From: Dechloromonas sp. H13
Lineage (GTDB): Bacteria; Pseudomonadota; Gammaproteobacteria; Burkholderiales; Rhodocyclaceae
Assembly (NCBI RefSeq): GCF_009469615.1
Contig: NZ_SSXX01000001.1
Span: 186,001 to 250,000, forward strand
Direction: 5' to 3'
Length of the DNA stretch: 64,000 nt
In this document: positions 40,401-48,777 of the stretch, in pieces
Layout of the letters: each line of letters opens with the position of its first letter
How positions within the stretch are numbered: position 1 is the stretch's first letter
The notes under the pieces: generated by a model
Told to the model about the DNA's origin: nothing
The model's input: the letters and a program-made list of their open reading frames with translations, nothing else
Databases searched by the model: none
Made by a program: the position numbers and the translations under genes

Positions 40401-40805
40401 CGGAATGGCGGCGACGTACTTGTCGAACAGCGCGCCGCCGGCGACCTTGTACAGGTAGGGCGTCAGCTCGTGGCGCTGCCAGTCCTCGTAGGCGAAGGGG
40501 AAATGCTCGGCATGCTCCTCGAGGAAGAAGTCGAAGGGGTTGATGACCGACATCTCGGCCACCAGGTCGATCTCGAAGCTGAATTCGCGGGTCTTTTCCG
40601 GGAAGACGAGGCGGGCCAGGTAGTTGCCCTGCGGATCCTGCTGCCAGTTGATGAAGTGCTTGTCCGGGCCGATCTTGAGCGAGTAGGAGAGGATGCGGGT
40701 GCGCGAGTGCGGGCAGGGGCGCAGGCGGATGATCTGCGCGCCGAGATTGACCAGGCGGTCATAGTTGTATTTGGTAACGTGGTTGAGTGCGACGTGAATG
40801 GACAC
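37431..40805 (-). CDS. Large transglutaminase / DUF2126 protein
   Basis: A 1124-residue protein: an N-terminal transglutaminase-like domain with C180 (GSCRDSAWLLVQ), H229 (LHAWAEVYLPG) and D245 (GLDPTSGL), then a long DUF2126 region (about residues 330-1120) with TQGGEPTFV, KWYPGEQLPRW and GTGGGNHFVLGG. DUF2126 has been proposed to belong to the glutamine-synthetase-like/amidoligase world. The start is GTG 40805 with GGAG about eight bases upstream. It is the first gene of a four-gene minus-strand operon. Pathway and product are unknown. Confidence 0.9.
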   Translation of the reverse strand: MSIHVALNHVTKYNYDRLVNLGAQIIRLRPCPHSRTRILSYSLKIGPDKHFINWQQDPQGNYLARLVFPEKTREFSFEIDLVAEMSVINPFDFFLEEHAEHFPFAYEDWQRHELTPYLYKVAGGALFDKYVAAIPREKKRSVDFLVALNAQLQQDIGYTIRMEPGVQTPEETLTKKTGSCRDSAWLLVQILRHLGLAARFVSGYLIQLTADVKSLDGPSGPEKDFTDLHAWAEVYLPGAGWIGLDPTSGLFAGEGHIPLACTPEPSSAAPVTGAIDECETEFEHHMSVTRIWEAPRVTKPYTDEQWLEIESLGHQIDNTLQDLDVRLTQGGEPTFVAVDDPDGAEWNTAALGPTKRLFAADLFHRLREKYAPNGLMHFGQGKWYPGEQLPRWSLNCFWRKDGEPIWNSPALYANEGVNYGVTAEQAGAFLKQVARRLGVTDEYVFPAFEDVYYYMWRERRLPGNVDPFDSRVDDPLERERLMKVFTQGMTYTVGHTLPIMKNVRNQWQTGPWFLRSERCYLFPGDSAMGYRLPLDSQPWTAQSDYPYVNPPDAETAIDPLASHAALRARVSGEREARVPQMQDRRSAAAAAAVGGDGRGPGKTRPWEKPSDTAPGFKESAAWITRLAMCAEPRDGKLYIFMPPTQALDDYLEIVAAVEATAEDMGLPVIMEGYEPPSDPRLTHFRVTPDPGVIEVNIHPAKSWDQLVDQTTHLYESAYYSRLTTEKFMVDGRHTGTGGGNHFVLGGATPNDSPFLRRPDLLKSLIAYWHNHPSLSYLFSGLFIGPTSQAPRVDEARNDSLYELEVAFKQIPQPGGHVPPWLVDRILRNLLIDVTGNTHRAEFCIDKLYSPDGPTGRLGLLELRAFEMPPHARMSLAQQLLLRALIARFWEEPYEPARLARWGTELHDRFMLPFYAEQDFRDVMEEMAAAGYPFKIEWFAPHFEFRFPKYGDFAVKGIEFELRHALEPWHVMGEEGGAGTTVRYVDSSVERVQVKVRGMAPDRYVLTCNGVPVPLQNTGTNGEFVAGVRYRAWQPASCLHPTIGVHAPLVFDLVDTWMQRSLGGCQYHVAHPGGRNFETFPVNAFEAESRRLARFFRFGHTPGKMTVGLPELSAEHPFTLDLRRY

Positions 40806-41005
40806 GGGGTTGCTCCGGGGGAAAAATGATTGATGGCATAAAAGCAAGAGCCGAACCAGCTTGCAAGCCATTGTTTTTTCTGAGGGCGAATTATGCCATG
40901 CACCGCCCGCAGGCCCGCCCGCCGTTTCGCCGCACCAAGCCGGTGCATCCCGCCGCCGGGCGCCCCGCCCCGGGCCAGGGCATGGAACATGCTAGTCTCG
41001 TCGCC

Positions 41006-44000
41006 ATGAATCAACGCAATCCCGCCCAACGCATCATCAAGATCCGCCGCGACTACAACACCTGGGTCGCCGACGAGACGCTGGAGGACTACGCGCTACG
41101 CTTCACGCCCCGCAGCTTCCGCAAGTGGTCGGAAATGCGCGTCGCCAACACCGCCTTCGGCGCCGCCTCCTTCCTCGTCCTCGAAGCGGTCGGCGCGACC
41201 ATGCTGGTCAATGCCGGCTTCATCAACGCCTTCTGGGCGATCCTGGCGACCGGCCTGATCATCTTCCTGCTCGGCCTGCCGATCAGCGTCACCGCCGCCC
41301 GCCACGGCCTCGACATGGACCTGCTGACGCGCGGCGCCGGCTTCGGCTACATCGGCTCGACCATTACCTCGCTCATCTACGCCTCGTTCACCTTCATCTT
41401 CTTCGCCCTCGAAGCGGCGATCATGGCCTACGCGCTCGAACTCGCCTTCGGCATCCCGCCGGCCTGGGGTTACCTGATCTGCGCGCTCGTCGTCATCCCG
41501 CTGGTCACCCACGGCGTCACGGCGATCAGCCGGCTGCAGGCATGGACCCAGCCGCTGTGGATTTTCCTGCTGGTACTCCCCTACGTGTTCGTGCTCATCG
41601 AAGAGCCCGATGCCTTCGCCGGCCTGCTCGCCTATGCCGGCGCGAACGGCACCGGCGCCGGCTTCGACCCGCACCTGTTCGGCGCCGCGCTGACCGTCGG
41701 CATCGCGCTGGTCACGCAGATGGGCGAACAGGTCGATTACCTGCGTTTCATGCCCGAAAAAACACCGGCCAACGCCGGCCGCTGGTGGTTCGGTGTCGTC
41801 GTCGGCGGCCCCGGCTGGGTCGTGCCCGGCATCCTAAAGATGCTCGGCGGCGCCCTGCTCGCCTGGCTGGTGCTGCGCAACGGAATTTCGGCCGAAAAGG
41901 CGGTCGACCCCAACCAGATGTACCTGATCGGCTTCTCGCACGTCTTCGACCACACGACGCTGGCGATCGGCGCCACCGTGCTCTTCGTCGTCGTTTCGCA
42001 GCTCAAGATCAACGTCACCAACGCGTACGCCGGTTCGCTGGCGTGGTCCAACTTCTTCGCGCGGCTGACCCACAGCCACCCCGGGCGCGTCGTCTGGGTC
42101 GTCTTCAACACGCTGATCGCCCTGCTGCTGATGGAACTCAACGTCTTCCAGGCGCTCGGCCAGGTGCTCGGCCTCTACTCCAACATCGCCATCTCGTGGA
42201 TGGCGGCGGTGGTCGCCGACCTCGTCATCAACAAGCCGCTCGGCCTGGCGCCGCCGGGCATCGAGTTCAAGCGCAGCAATCTCTACGACATCAACCCGGT
42301 CGGCGTCGGCGCCATGGGCATCGCCTCGCTGCTCTCCATCGCCACCTTCGTCGGTCTGTTCGGAACGGACATCCAGCCCTACGCCTCGTTCGTCGCGCTG
42401 GGCAGCGCGCTGCTCGCCGCGCCGCTGATCGCCTGGGCCACCGGCGGCCGCTACTACCTGGCCCGGCCGCCGGCGCCGGTTGCGGTCGACGGCAAAAAAT
42501 GTGCAATTTGCGAACGCGAGTACGAAGGCGAGGACATGGCGCACTGCCCCGCCTACCAGGGGCCGATCTGCTCGCTGTGCTGCTCGCTCGACGCCCGCTG
42601 CCACGACCTGTGCAAGCCGGAGGCCAGCCTCACGGCGCAGTGGAACGCGGTGCTGCGCCGCCTGTTGCCGGCGCCTGCCCTGCCCTACCTGGAAACCGGT
42701 CTCGGCCACTACCTGCTGCTGATGACCGGCATCGTGCCGGTGCTGGCGCTGGTTTTGGGCGTGCTATACACCCACGAACTGCTCGCCCTCGGGAGCGAGC
42801 AGACGGCGCTGGCCGCCGCGCTGCAGGACAGCTTCGTCAAGGCCTTCGCCGCGCTGCTGCTGCTTTCCGGCGTCGCCGCGTGGTGGATGGTGCTGACCCA
42901 GCAGAGCCGCCAGGTCGCGCAGGAAGAATCGAATCGCCAGACGCAGCTGCTGATGCAGGAAATCGAATCGCACCAGCGCACCGACGCGGCCCTGCAGAAG
43001 GCCCGCCAGGTCGCCGAACAGGCCAACCAGGCAAAGAGCCGGTACATCACCGCGATCAGCCACGAGTTGCGTACGCCGCTCAACAGCATCCTCGGCTACG
43101 CGCAGATCCTCGCCGCCGACGAGCACGTGCCGCCCAACCGCAAGCAGGCGGTCAGCGTCATCCGCAAGAGCGGCGACCACCTGCTGTCGGTCATCGAGGG
43201 GACGCTCGACATCGCCCGCATCGAGGGCGGCAAGCTGACGCTCGACGTCCGCGCCCTCGACTTCCCGGAATTCCTGCAGCAGATCGTCGGCATGTTCGAG
43301 CTGCAGGCGCGCAACAAGGGGCTGTCCTTCGCCTACCGGCCGGCCGGCGAGATTCCCGCAGTGGTGCGCGCCGACGAACGGCGCCTGCGCCAGATCCTGA
43401 TCAACGTGCTGGGCAACGCCGTCAAGTTCACCGTGCGCGGCGGCGTCGAATTCAGCGTCGAATGCCGGCGCGAGATGGCCGTCTTCGAGATCCGCGACAG
43501 CGGCCCCGGCATCCCGGCCGCTGATCTCCAACGCATCTTCGAGCCCTTCCAGCGTGGCAGCACGGCGCAGGCCGGCGGCAGCGGCGTCGGCCTGACCATC
43601 GCGCGCATGCTGACCGACCTGATGGGCGGCGAGATGCAGGTGTCGAGCACGCCCGGCGCAGGCAGCCTGTTCCGCATTCGCCTCTTCTTGCCGCAGGTGC
43701 ATTCGGCGCAGGCGGCGCGCGAACTGCCGCGCCTGAATCGCATCGGCTACGTCGGCGTGCGCCGGCGCATCCTCGTCGTCGACAATGAGAAGGTGGACCG
43801 CGACATGCTGCAAAGCGTCCTCGAACCGCTCGGCTTCGTCGTCGAGCAGGCGGCCAGTGGCTACGAGGCGCTGCAGGCGATCCCGCGCTTCTCGCCGCAC
43901 TTGGTCTTCATGGACCTCGGCATGCCCGGCATCGACGGCTGGGAAACCATCCGCCGCATCCGCCAGCAGCGCCTGACTGACGCCCAAATCGCCATCCTCT

Positions 44001-44386
44001 CGGCCAACGCCTTCGACAAGGGGCTGGACAACGACGTCGGCATCGCCCCCGCGGATTTCATCGTCAAGCCGCTGCGCGTCAATGAACTGCTCGACTGGAT
44101 CGGCCGCAAGCTGGCCCTCGAATGGGTCGCCGCCGACACGCCGCCAGCCCCCGCCGTCGCCGCCGAGCCGCCACCGCTGGTGGCACCGCCGGAAGCGCAC
44201 CTGGCGGCGCTCGACGAGCTGATCGGCCTCGGCTACCTGCGCGGCATCCTCGCCAAGCTGGCCGAAATCGAGAAAATCGACCCGCGGCACGGCGAATTCG
44301 TTCGTGTCCTGCGCGATCTGGCGCGACAATTCGAGTTCGATGCCATGAAGGAACTCCTCAGGAAAACGCGCGATGCCCACCGTTGA
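41006..44386 (+). CDS. NCS1 permease-Cys-rich-histidine kinase-receiver fusion
   Basis: A 1126-residue fused transporter and sensor. Residues about 20-485 form an NCS1 (purine/cytosine/allantoin permease-type) domain with about 12 helices, starting RIIKIRRDYNTWVADETLEDYALRF. A Cys-rich segment follows, with C499, C502, C514, C522, C525, C526, C532 and C536, suited to bind metal. Two more membrane helices (about 570-640) and a coiled coil lead to a HisKA domain with phospho-His H686 (SHELRTPLNSILGYAQI), an HATPase domain (NVLGNAVKF, GSGVGLTIARML), and a receiver with phospho-Asp D970 (MDLGMPGIDGWE). I use ATG 41006; an in-frame ATG eight codons upstream is possible. The response-regulator gene overlaps its 3' end by 14 bases. 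The ligand is unknown; a nitrogen compound is inferred from the NCS1 family. Confidence 0.9.
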   Translation: MNQRNPAQRIIKIRRDYNTWVADETLEDYALRFTPRSFRKWSEMRVANTAFGAASFLVLEAVGATMLVNAGFINAFWAILATGLIIFLLGLPISVTAARHGLDMDLLTRGAGFGYIGSTITSLIYASFTFIFFALEAAIMAYALELAFGIPPAWGYLICALVVIPLVTHGVTAISRLQAWTQPLWIFLLVLPYVFVLIEEPDAFAGLLAYAGANGTGAGFDPHLFGAALTVGIALVTQMGEQVDYLRFMPEKTPANAGRWWFGVVVGGPGWVVPGILKMLGGALLAWLVLRNGISAEKAVDPNQMYLIGFSHVFDHTTLAIGATVLFVVVSQLKINVTNAYAGSLAWSNFFARLTHSHPGRVVWVVFNTLIALLLMELNVFQALGQVLGLYSNIAISWMAAVVADLVINKPLGLAPPGIEFKRSNLYDINPVGVGAMGIASLLSIATFVGLFGTDIQPYASFVALGSALLAAPLIAWATGGRYYLARPPAPVAVDGKKCAICEREYEGEDMAHCPAYQGPICSLCCSLDARCHDLCKPEASLTAQWNAVLRRLLPAPALPYLETGLGHYLLLMTGIVPVLALVLGVLYTHELLALGSEQTALAAALQDSFVKAFAALLLLSGVAAWWMVLTQQSRQVAQEESNRQTQLLMQEIESHQRTDAALQKARQVAEQANQAKSRYITAISHELRTPLNSILGYAQILAADEHVPPNRKQAVSVIRKSGDHLLSVIEGTLDIARIEGGKLTLDVRALDFPEFLQQIVGMFELQARNKGLSFAYRPAGEIPAVVRADERRLRQILINVLGNAVKFTVRGGVEFSVECRREMAVFEIRDSGPGIPAADLQRIFEPFQRGSTAQAGGSGVGLTIARMLTDLMGGEMQVSSTPGAGSLFRIRLFLPQVHSAQAARELPRLNRIGYVGVRRRILVVDNEKVDRDMLQSVLEPLGFVVEQAASGYEALQAIPRFSPHLVFMDLGMPGIDGWETIRRIRQQRLTDAQIAILSANAFDKGLDNDVGIAPADFIVKPLRVNELLDWIGRKLALEWVAADTPPAPAVAAEPPPLVAPPEAHLAALDELIGLGYLRGILAKLAEIEKIDPRHGEFVRVLRDLARQFEFDAMKELLRKTRDAHR

Positions 44387-45299
44387 CCGCAACATTTCCG
44401 ACATCGTCCTGATCGTCGACGACGTCCCGGAAAATCTCTCGTTGCTGCACGATGCGCTCGACGAGGCCGGTCACACGGTACTCGTCGCCACCAGCGGCGA
44501 ATCGGCCCTGCAGCGTGCGCGCCAGAGCCTGCCCGACGTCATCCTGCTCGACGCCGTGATGCCCGGCATCGACGGCTTCGAGGTCGCCCGTCGCCTGAAG
44601 GCCGACTTCGCCACCCAGCACATTCCCATCGTCTTCATGACCGGGCTGACCGAGACCGAGCACGTCGTCGCCGCCTTCGCCGCCGGCGGCGCCGACTACG
44701 TGACCAAGCCGATCCGCCCGGCCGAAGTCCTCGCGCGCATCGCCGCCCACGTACAGAACGCCCGCCAGATGAAGCAGGCACGCAGCGCGCTCGACGCCTT
44801 CGGCCAGGCCACCGTCGCCGTGCGCGCCGCCGACGGCCGCCTGGTCTGGCAGACGCCGCTCGCCCGCCAACTGCTCAAGGATTTTTTCGCCAACCCGGAA
44901 GATGTCGCCCCGCCCGAACTGCTGGCCTGGATCGCCGGCGCCCACCGCGCCCGGCGCGACGGCCGCGAACCGCCGTCCCTGGTGTTCGCCGACGGCAGCC
45001 GCCGGCTCCTCGCCTCATTCCACGACCAGACCGGCGACGACGAATGGCTCGTCGTCCTGCGCGAGGAAAACGACGCTTCCGCCATCGACTCGCTGATCGC
45101 CGCCTTTCGCCTCACCCAGCGTGAGGCCGAAGTGCTCTACTGGGTCGTCCAGGGCAAGACCAGCAACGACATCGGCGAAATCCTCGGCAACAGCCCGCGC
45201 ACGGTCAACAAGCACCTCGAACACGTTTTCGAGAAGCTCGGGGTCGAAACCCGCACCGCGGCGGCCAACCTGGCGCTGAGCAGGATGCGGGGAGGCTGA
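44373..45299 (+). CDS. LuxR-type response regulator
   Basis: A 308-residue regulator with an N-terminal receiver (phospho-Asp D60 in VILLDAVMPGIDG; MTGLTET; KPIRP), a central PAS-like region (about 140-230) and a C-terminal LuxR helix-turn-helix (RLTQREAEVLYWVVQGKTSNDIGEILGNSPRTVNKHLEHVFEKL). The 14-base overlap with the NCS1-kinase gene marks it as that kinase's partner. The urea uptake gene urtA lies 3.6 kb downstream and is a possible target, but nothing in the sequence proves it. The start region MPTVDRNISD is encoded over a variant dispersed motif (44382-44391). Confidence 0.9.
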   Translation: MPTVDRNISDIVLIVDDVPENLSLLHDALDEAGHTVLVATSGESALQRARQSLPDVILLDAVMPGIDGFEVARRLKADFATQHIPIVFMTGLTETEHVVAAFAAGGADYVTKPIRPAEVLARIAAHVQNARQMKQARSALDAFGQATVAVRAADGRLVWQTPLARQLLKDFFANPEDVAPPELLAWIAGAHRARRDGREPPSLVFADGSRRLLASFHDQTGDDEWLVVLREENDASAIDSLIAAFRLTQREAEVLYWVVQGKTSNDIGEILGNSPRTVNKHLEHVFEKLGVETRTAAANLALSRMRGG

Positions 45300-45374
45300 G
45301 CACAAACCTCTTCCCTTCGGCCGCGAATCGCCCTGCGCGCCAGACCAGCTGACCTCAAATCATCTCAGCCGGCC

Positions 45375-45626
45375 TCACGCCGCGATCGACAGCCCCACAA
45401 ATTCACGCTCCAGGCGCCGCATCTCGGCGCGCAACGCGACCTGCTGGCCGGCGGTGATCATGCGCTGTCCGGCCTTCCATTCGTATTGAACGTCGCCTTC
45501 CTTCACCCTGGCGTGAACCAGCGCCTCCGCCATCGCCCGAAAATCGGGCTGGGCAAGACACCGCCCGTCGCTCAGTTCGGCAACGAATTCATGGTGGCAA
45601 AACGCTACGGTTGCATAAATCGCCAT
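45375..45626 (-). CDS. Unknown 83-residue protein
   Basis: A small soluble protein (MAIYATVAFCHHEFVAELSDG...) with no domain I recognise. It is supported as real by a strong Shine-Dalgarno GAGGAGG about eight bases before the ATG, amphipathic helical content, and lack of any better frame on either strand. It stands alone between the response regulator and the glutathione transferase. Confidence 0.65.
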   Translation of the reverse strand: MAIYATVAFCHHEFVAELSDGRCLAQPDFRAMAEALVHARVKEGDVQYEWKAGQRMITAGQQVALRAEMRRLEREFVGLSIAA

Positions 45627-45771
45627 GGCACTACCTCCTCGAACTTAGGATAGCGCAATGGCTTCCGGGTTGCCCGTGACATATTCCACACTGTCCGACA
45701 AATCGTTTTTCAGCCGCCGCAGCGGGTAGCTTTCCCCGGATCGCCGGCCCGGAAATCGCCCCTTTTCCGGC

Positions 45772-45781
45772 GTCGACCGCA
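45772..45781 (+). repeat. Dispersed GTCGACCGCA motif, intergenic copy
   Basis: Exact core copy, preceded by TTTTCCGGC, just downstream of the glutathione transferase gene in the 159-base gap 45627-45785. The same 5' extension TTTTCCGGC precedes the copy at 47730. Confidence 0.65.
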
Positions 45782-45785
45782 GCGA

Positions 45786-46457
45786 TCAGCGCGCGCCGCC
45801 GTAGTCGTCGGCCAGCCGGTCGTAATGGGCGTGCGCCTCGGTTTCGCGGATGCCGGCGGCGTACCATTCCTGCATCGCCGGATGCGCGAGCATGGCGTCG
45901 CGATAGGCGGCGGCGACCGGCGGCAGCGGCACGTTGTAGACATGGAAGCGCCAGACGACCGGCGCGTACATCGCATCGGCCACCGAGAAGGCGCCGAACA
46001 GCCACGGTCCGTCGGCTGTCGCGAAGTGCGTGCGGGCCTCCTCCCAGATTTCGCAGACGCGGTCGATGTCGCGCTGCACCTCGGAGCTGGCCGGCTTGCC
46101 CTTGAGTTTGAGCTTCAGGTTCATCGGCATCGCCGTTCGCAGATGGGTGAAGCCGGAGTGCATTTCCGCCGAAATGCTGCGTGCCCGGGCGCGCGCCCGG
46201 GCGTCGGCGGGCCACATCTGTGGATGGCGCTCGGCCAGCGTTTCGGCGATCGCCAGGCTTTCCCAGATCTGGAAGCCGTCGTCGTGCAGGCAGGGCACGC
46301 GGGCGTTGCCGGCCAGCGGCTTGAGCGCCGGGTTGTAGTCGCGGCCGGCGACGGAAACCATATGCTCGGTGAAGGGAATGGCGAAGTGCTTCAGTAGCAG
46401 CCAGGGGCGCAGCGACCAGGACGAATAGTTCTTGTTGCCGATATGGAGTTCGTACAT
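45786..46457 (-). CDS. Glutathione S-transferase family protein
   Basis: A 223-residue GST-like protein. The N-terminal thioredoxin fold begins MYELHIGNKNYSSWSLRPWLLLK, with a probable catalytic Ser at residue 12 or 13, and the motif RVPCLHDDGFQIWESLAIAETLA that binds the glutathione gamma-glutamyl group. The C-terminal helical domain has the SVADAMYAPVVWRF capping motif. The substrate is unknown. Its ATG shares one base with the stop of the VanZ-like gene. A remnant of a related gene lies at 48620-48754. Confidence 0.9.
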   Translation of the reverse strand: MYELHIGNKNYSSWSLRPWLLLKHFAIPFTEHMVSVAGRDYNPALKPLAGNARVPCLHDDGFQIWESLAIAETLAERHPQMWPADARARARARSISAEMHSGFTHLRTAMPMNLKLKLKGKPASSEVQRDIDRVCEIWEEARTHFATADGPWLFGAFSVADAMYAPVVWRFHVYNVPLPPVAAAYRDAMLAHPAMQEWYAAGIRETEAHAHYDRLADDYGGAR

Positions 46458-47650
46458 CAGTGGGTACCTCGCTTGAAGTGATGTTTGCTGCCCAGGGCGA
46501 CGACCAGCCAGCCCATGCCGATGGCCAGCAGGACCGAGGTGATTTCCGCGGTACGGCCGGGCAGGTAGCGCTGCGTCCATTCGCAGGCGAAGGCGACGAT
46601 CGCCACGACGACTGTCATCCCGCCCGGCGCCGCGCCGTTGCGCACGGCGCTCCAGATGATGGCGCCGAAGCACAGGCTCTCGAACGCCACCGAGGTCACC
46701 ACCGCCTCGATCGACCCGGCGAGCGAGGAGGCGAACGGCAGCAAGCTCATGGCGGTCGGCACATCGTTCCAGCGCAGCGGCCAGAGGGCGTGCAGCAGGT
46801 AGCTGGCGATGGCGATCGCCGCCACGCTCCACAGGCGGCGAACGCTGTCGAGCCGCTCGATGGCCGCCCACGCCGCGGCGCCGGCGACGATGCCGAGCAC
46901 CACCGGCACCCCGGGCGCCTGGTTGATGACGACGAACTTGCCGCCCAGCATGGCGAGCGTGGCGACGACCGCCAGCGGCCGGACCAGGCGCTCGGCCGCC
47001 ACCGAGCGGGCCAGATGGGCCAGGGCTTCCAAGCCGATCAGCGTCATCCCGGCATGCAGCAGCATCCGGCGCGGCTGCCAGGCCGCCTGCTGCCACAGCG
47101 ACTTTACGTTATCGACGACCGACGAGCGGTCGATGGTGGGAATGAAGGGGAACAGCTCGGCGGCCAGCCAGAGCGCCAGCATCACCAGCGCGAAGCGGTC
47201 CACGCCGTGCAGGTTCAGGTGGCGCTGCGCCAGCCGCCGCAGGCTGTTCCCGGAAACCATCCCGCCCAGCCAGCCCAGCAGGAAACCCAGCATGTTGAAG
47301 CCGATGTCGGACAGCGCCGGGGTGCGCGGCAGGTATTTCTGCAGCCATTGCAGGACGCTGGCGACGACCAGCGCGACCGCGAACCAGACGGCGAAGCCCG
47401 TGAGGCGCCCCGGCCGGCCGTGCCAGTGCCAGGCCAGCAGCCAGCCGAGCGGCAGGAACAGGACCACGTTTTCCAGCAGGTCGGCAAGTCCGATCGGCCC
47501 GCGGAAGATGAATTCCTGCGGCTGCGCGAAGTTCCAGGTCAGCGGATAGAGCGAGCCATAGACGATCAGCGCCAGCAGCAGGGCGACGGCGATGCGGTAG
47601 TTGCTGCCGCCGGCGGCGGCCGGATGTCCTGCCTTGTCGATGGGTTCCAC
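46457..47650 (-). CDS. VanZ-like multispanning membrane protein
   Basis: About 397 residues with some ten membrane segments. The first half holds a VanZ-like domain (LLENVVLFLPLGWLLAWHW, then ALSDIGFNMLGFLLGWLGG). VanZ gives low-level teicoplanin resistance in enterococci, but most homologues are of unknown function and no resistance role is implied. I use GTG 47650, which has AAAGG five bases upstream; an ATG at 47701 would add 17 residues but lacks a clear ribosome site. It overlaps the GST gene by one base. Confidence 0.75.
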   Translation of the reverse strand: MEPIDKAGHPAAAGGSNYRIAVALLLALIVYGSLYPLTWNFAQPQEFIFRGPIGLADLLENVVLFLPLGWLLAWHWHGRPGRLTGFAVWFAVALVVASVLQWLQKYLPRTPALSDIGFNMLGFLLGWLGGMVSGNSLRRLAQRHLNLHGVDRFALVMLALWLAAELFPFIPTIDRSSVVDNVKSLWQQAAWQPRRMLLHAGMTLIGLEALAHLARSVAAERLVRPLAVVATLAMLGGKFVVINQAPGVPVVLGIVAGAAAWAAIERLDSVRRLWSVAAIAIASYLLHALWPLRWNDVPTAMSLLPFASSLAGSIEAVVTSVAFESLCFGAIIWSAVRNGAAPGGMTVVVAIVAFACEWTQRYLPGRTAEITSVLLAIGMGWLVVALGSKHHFKRGTH

Positions 47651-47729
47651 GCTGGCCTTTCGTGATGGCGGTCGAACATGCCCGGCGGGCGCCGTGCGCA
47701 TGCCCGATGGATTTCACCACTTTTCCGGC

Positions 47730-47739
47730 GTCGACCGCA
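47730..47739 (+). repeat. Dispersed GTCGACCGCA motif, intergenic copy
   Basis: Exact core copy preceded by TTTTCCGGC, in the short gap between the SBF symporter stop and the VanZ-like gene. Confidence 0.65.
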
Positions 47740-47743
47740 ACCG

Positions 47744-48616
47744 TCAGCGCAGGCGGCGCATGGCGCCGATTCGCTGGCGCCAGGCCAGATAGGGGACGAC
47801 GGTCAATGCCGAGACGACGAGGTAGGCGAGCACCGTCGCGATGATGCCCGGCGCGGCGCCATTGACCGTGGCGACGACCAGCGCCAGCCCGGGGTTGCGC
47901 GCCGCGCTGACGATCGCCAGCGCGGTGCGGGTCGCCGGTTCGGGGCCGCCCAGCGCGTGCCCGCAGGCCAGGACCAGCGTCGTGATGACGACGATGGCCA
48001 GCGTCGCGCCCAGCCCGGCCTGGATCACCGTATGCCAGACGTCGATGAGCGTCAGCAGCACCAGGGCGATCAGCAGCACGGTCGCGACCCGGTCGAGGCG
48101 CCGCCCGATCCGGGCGGCCCAGTCGGGGGTGATCTGGCGCACCAGCATGCCGAGGCCGAGCGGCAGCAACTGGGCGACGAAAACCTGGCGCGCCAGATGG
48201 CGGGGATCGATCGATGCGCTGCCACTATAGACTTCGTTCAGCGCCGCTATCCACAGCGACATCGAAACCACTGCCAGGATCGCCACCGCGATCTGCAACG
48301 CCGGCGCAAAGGCGCGGTCGCCCCCGGCATTGAGCGAACGGCGCAGCGCAACCGGAGCGCCGGGCGAGATCGCCATCAGCACGATGCCGATTTCCACCGC
48401 GCGCGCCAGGTCGAACATCCGGGTCACGGCCAGGGCGACGGCCGGCACGACGACCAGGACCGAAAACAGCCCCTTGAGCATCTGGCCCGGGTGCTGCCAG
48501 GCGCGCCGGAAATCGCCGGGAACGATGGCCAGCCCGAGGTCGAACATGACCGTGAACACCGTCGCGACGGCTGCGCCGGACAGCAGCCAGCCGGGTATCG
48601 GGCCGTCGACCGGCAT
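47744..48616 (-). CDS. SBF/BASS-family sodium symporter-like protein
   Basis: A 290-residue protein with about nine to ten membrane segments of the bile acid:sodium symporter family. Hallmarks are MFDLGLAIVPGDFRR near the N-terminus, GIVLMAISPGAPVA, and SAARNPGLALVVA in the C-terminal half. Bacterial members carry organic anions of many kinds; this one's substrate is unknown. A 44-codon frame ends three bases before its ATG. Confidence 0.85.
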   Translation of the reverse strand: MPVDGPIPGWLLSGAAVATVFTVMFDLGLAIVPGDFRRAWQHPGQMLKGLFSVLVVVPAVALAVTRMFDLARAVEIGIVLMAISPGAPVALRRSLNAGGDRAFAPALQIAVAILAVVSMSLWIAALNEVYSGSASIDPRHLARQVFVAQLLPLGLGMLVRQITPDWAARIGRRLDRVATVLLIALVLLTLIDVWHTVIQAGLGATLAIVVITTLVLACGHALGGPEPATRTALAIVSAARNPGLALVVATVNGAAPGIIATVLAYLVVSALTVVPYLAWRQRIGAMRRLR

Positions 48617-48619
48617 GCC

Positions 48620-48754
48620 TCAGCCCAGCCTCTTCGGGAAAACCGGAAACGCCCCTGAAAACGGTGTCGACCGCAACATCCGGCGCGCCCCGCCGCAGGC
48701 GTCGGCCAGCCGCCAGGGCAAGCGGTTCCTGTTGTCGATATGGAGGTCGAACAT
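48620..48754 (-). pseudogene. Remnant of a glutathione-transferase gene start
   Basis: A 44-codon frame starting MFDLHIDNRNRLPWRLADAC. Its first ten residues resemble the start of the GST at 46457 (MYELHIGNKN), and by my alignment about 26 of the first 30 bases match. The match fades after about 16 codons and the rest carries a dispersed-motif copy (48666-48675). It looks like the 5' piece of a duplicated, decayed GST gene. It could still be translated as a short leader for the SBF gene. Confidence 0.5.
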
Positions 48755-48777
48755 GGTTTTCTCCGCGAAGCGAATCC

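Noticed and set aside
37461..40829. 1122-codon plus-strand open frame opposite the DUF2126 gene
   Set aside because: Shadow frame with no recognisable domain; the minus strand encodes the conserved transglutaminase/DUF2126 protein.
45631..46215. 194-codon minus-strand frame overlapping the GST gene
   Set aside because: Out of frame with a complete GST that has all family motifs; it has no ribosome site or domain.
46457..47650. Antibiotic-resistance call for the VanZ-like gene
   Set aside because: Only the VanZ fold is shared; no glycopeptide-resistance genes are near and most homologues are unrelated to resistance.
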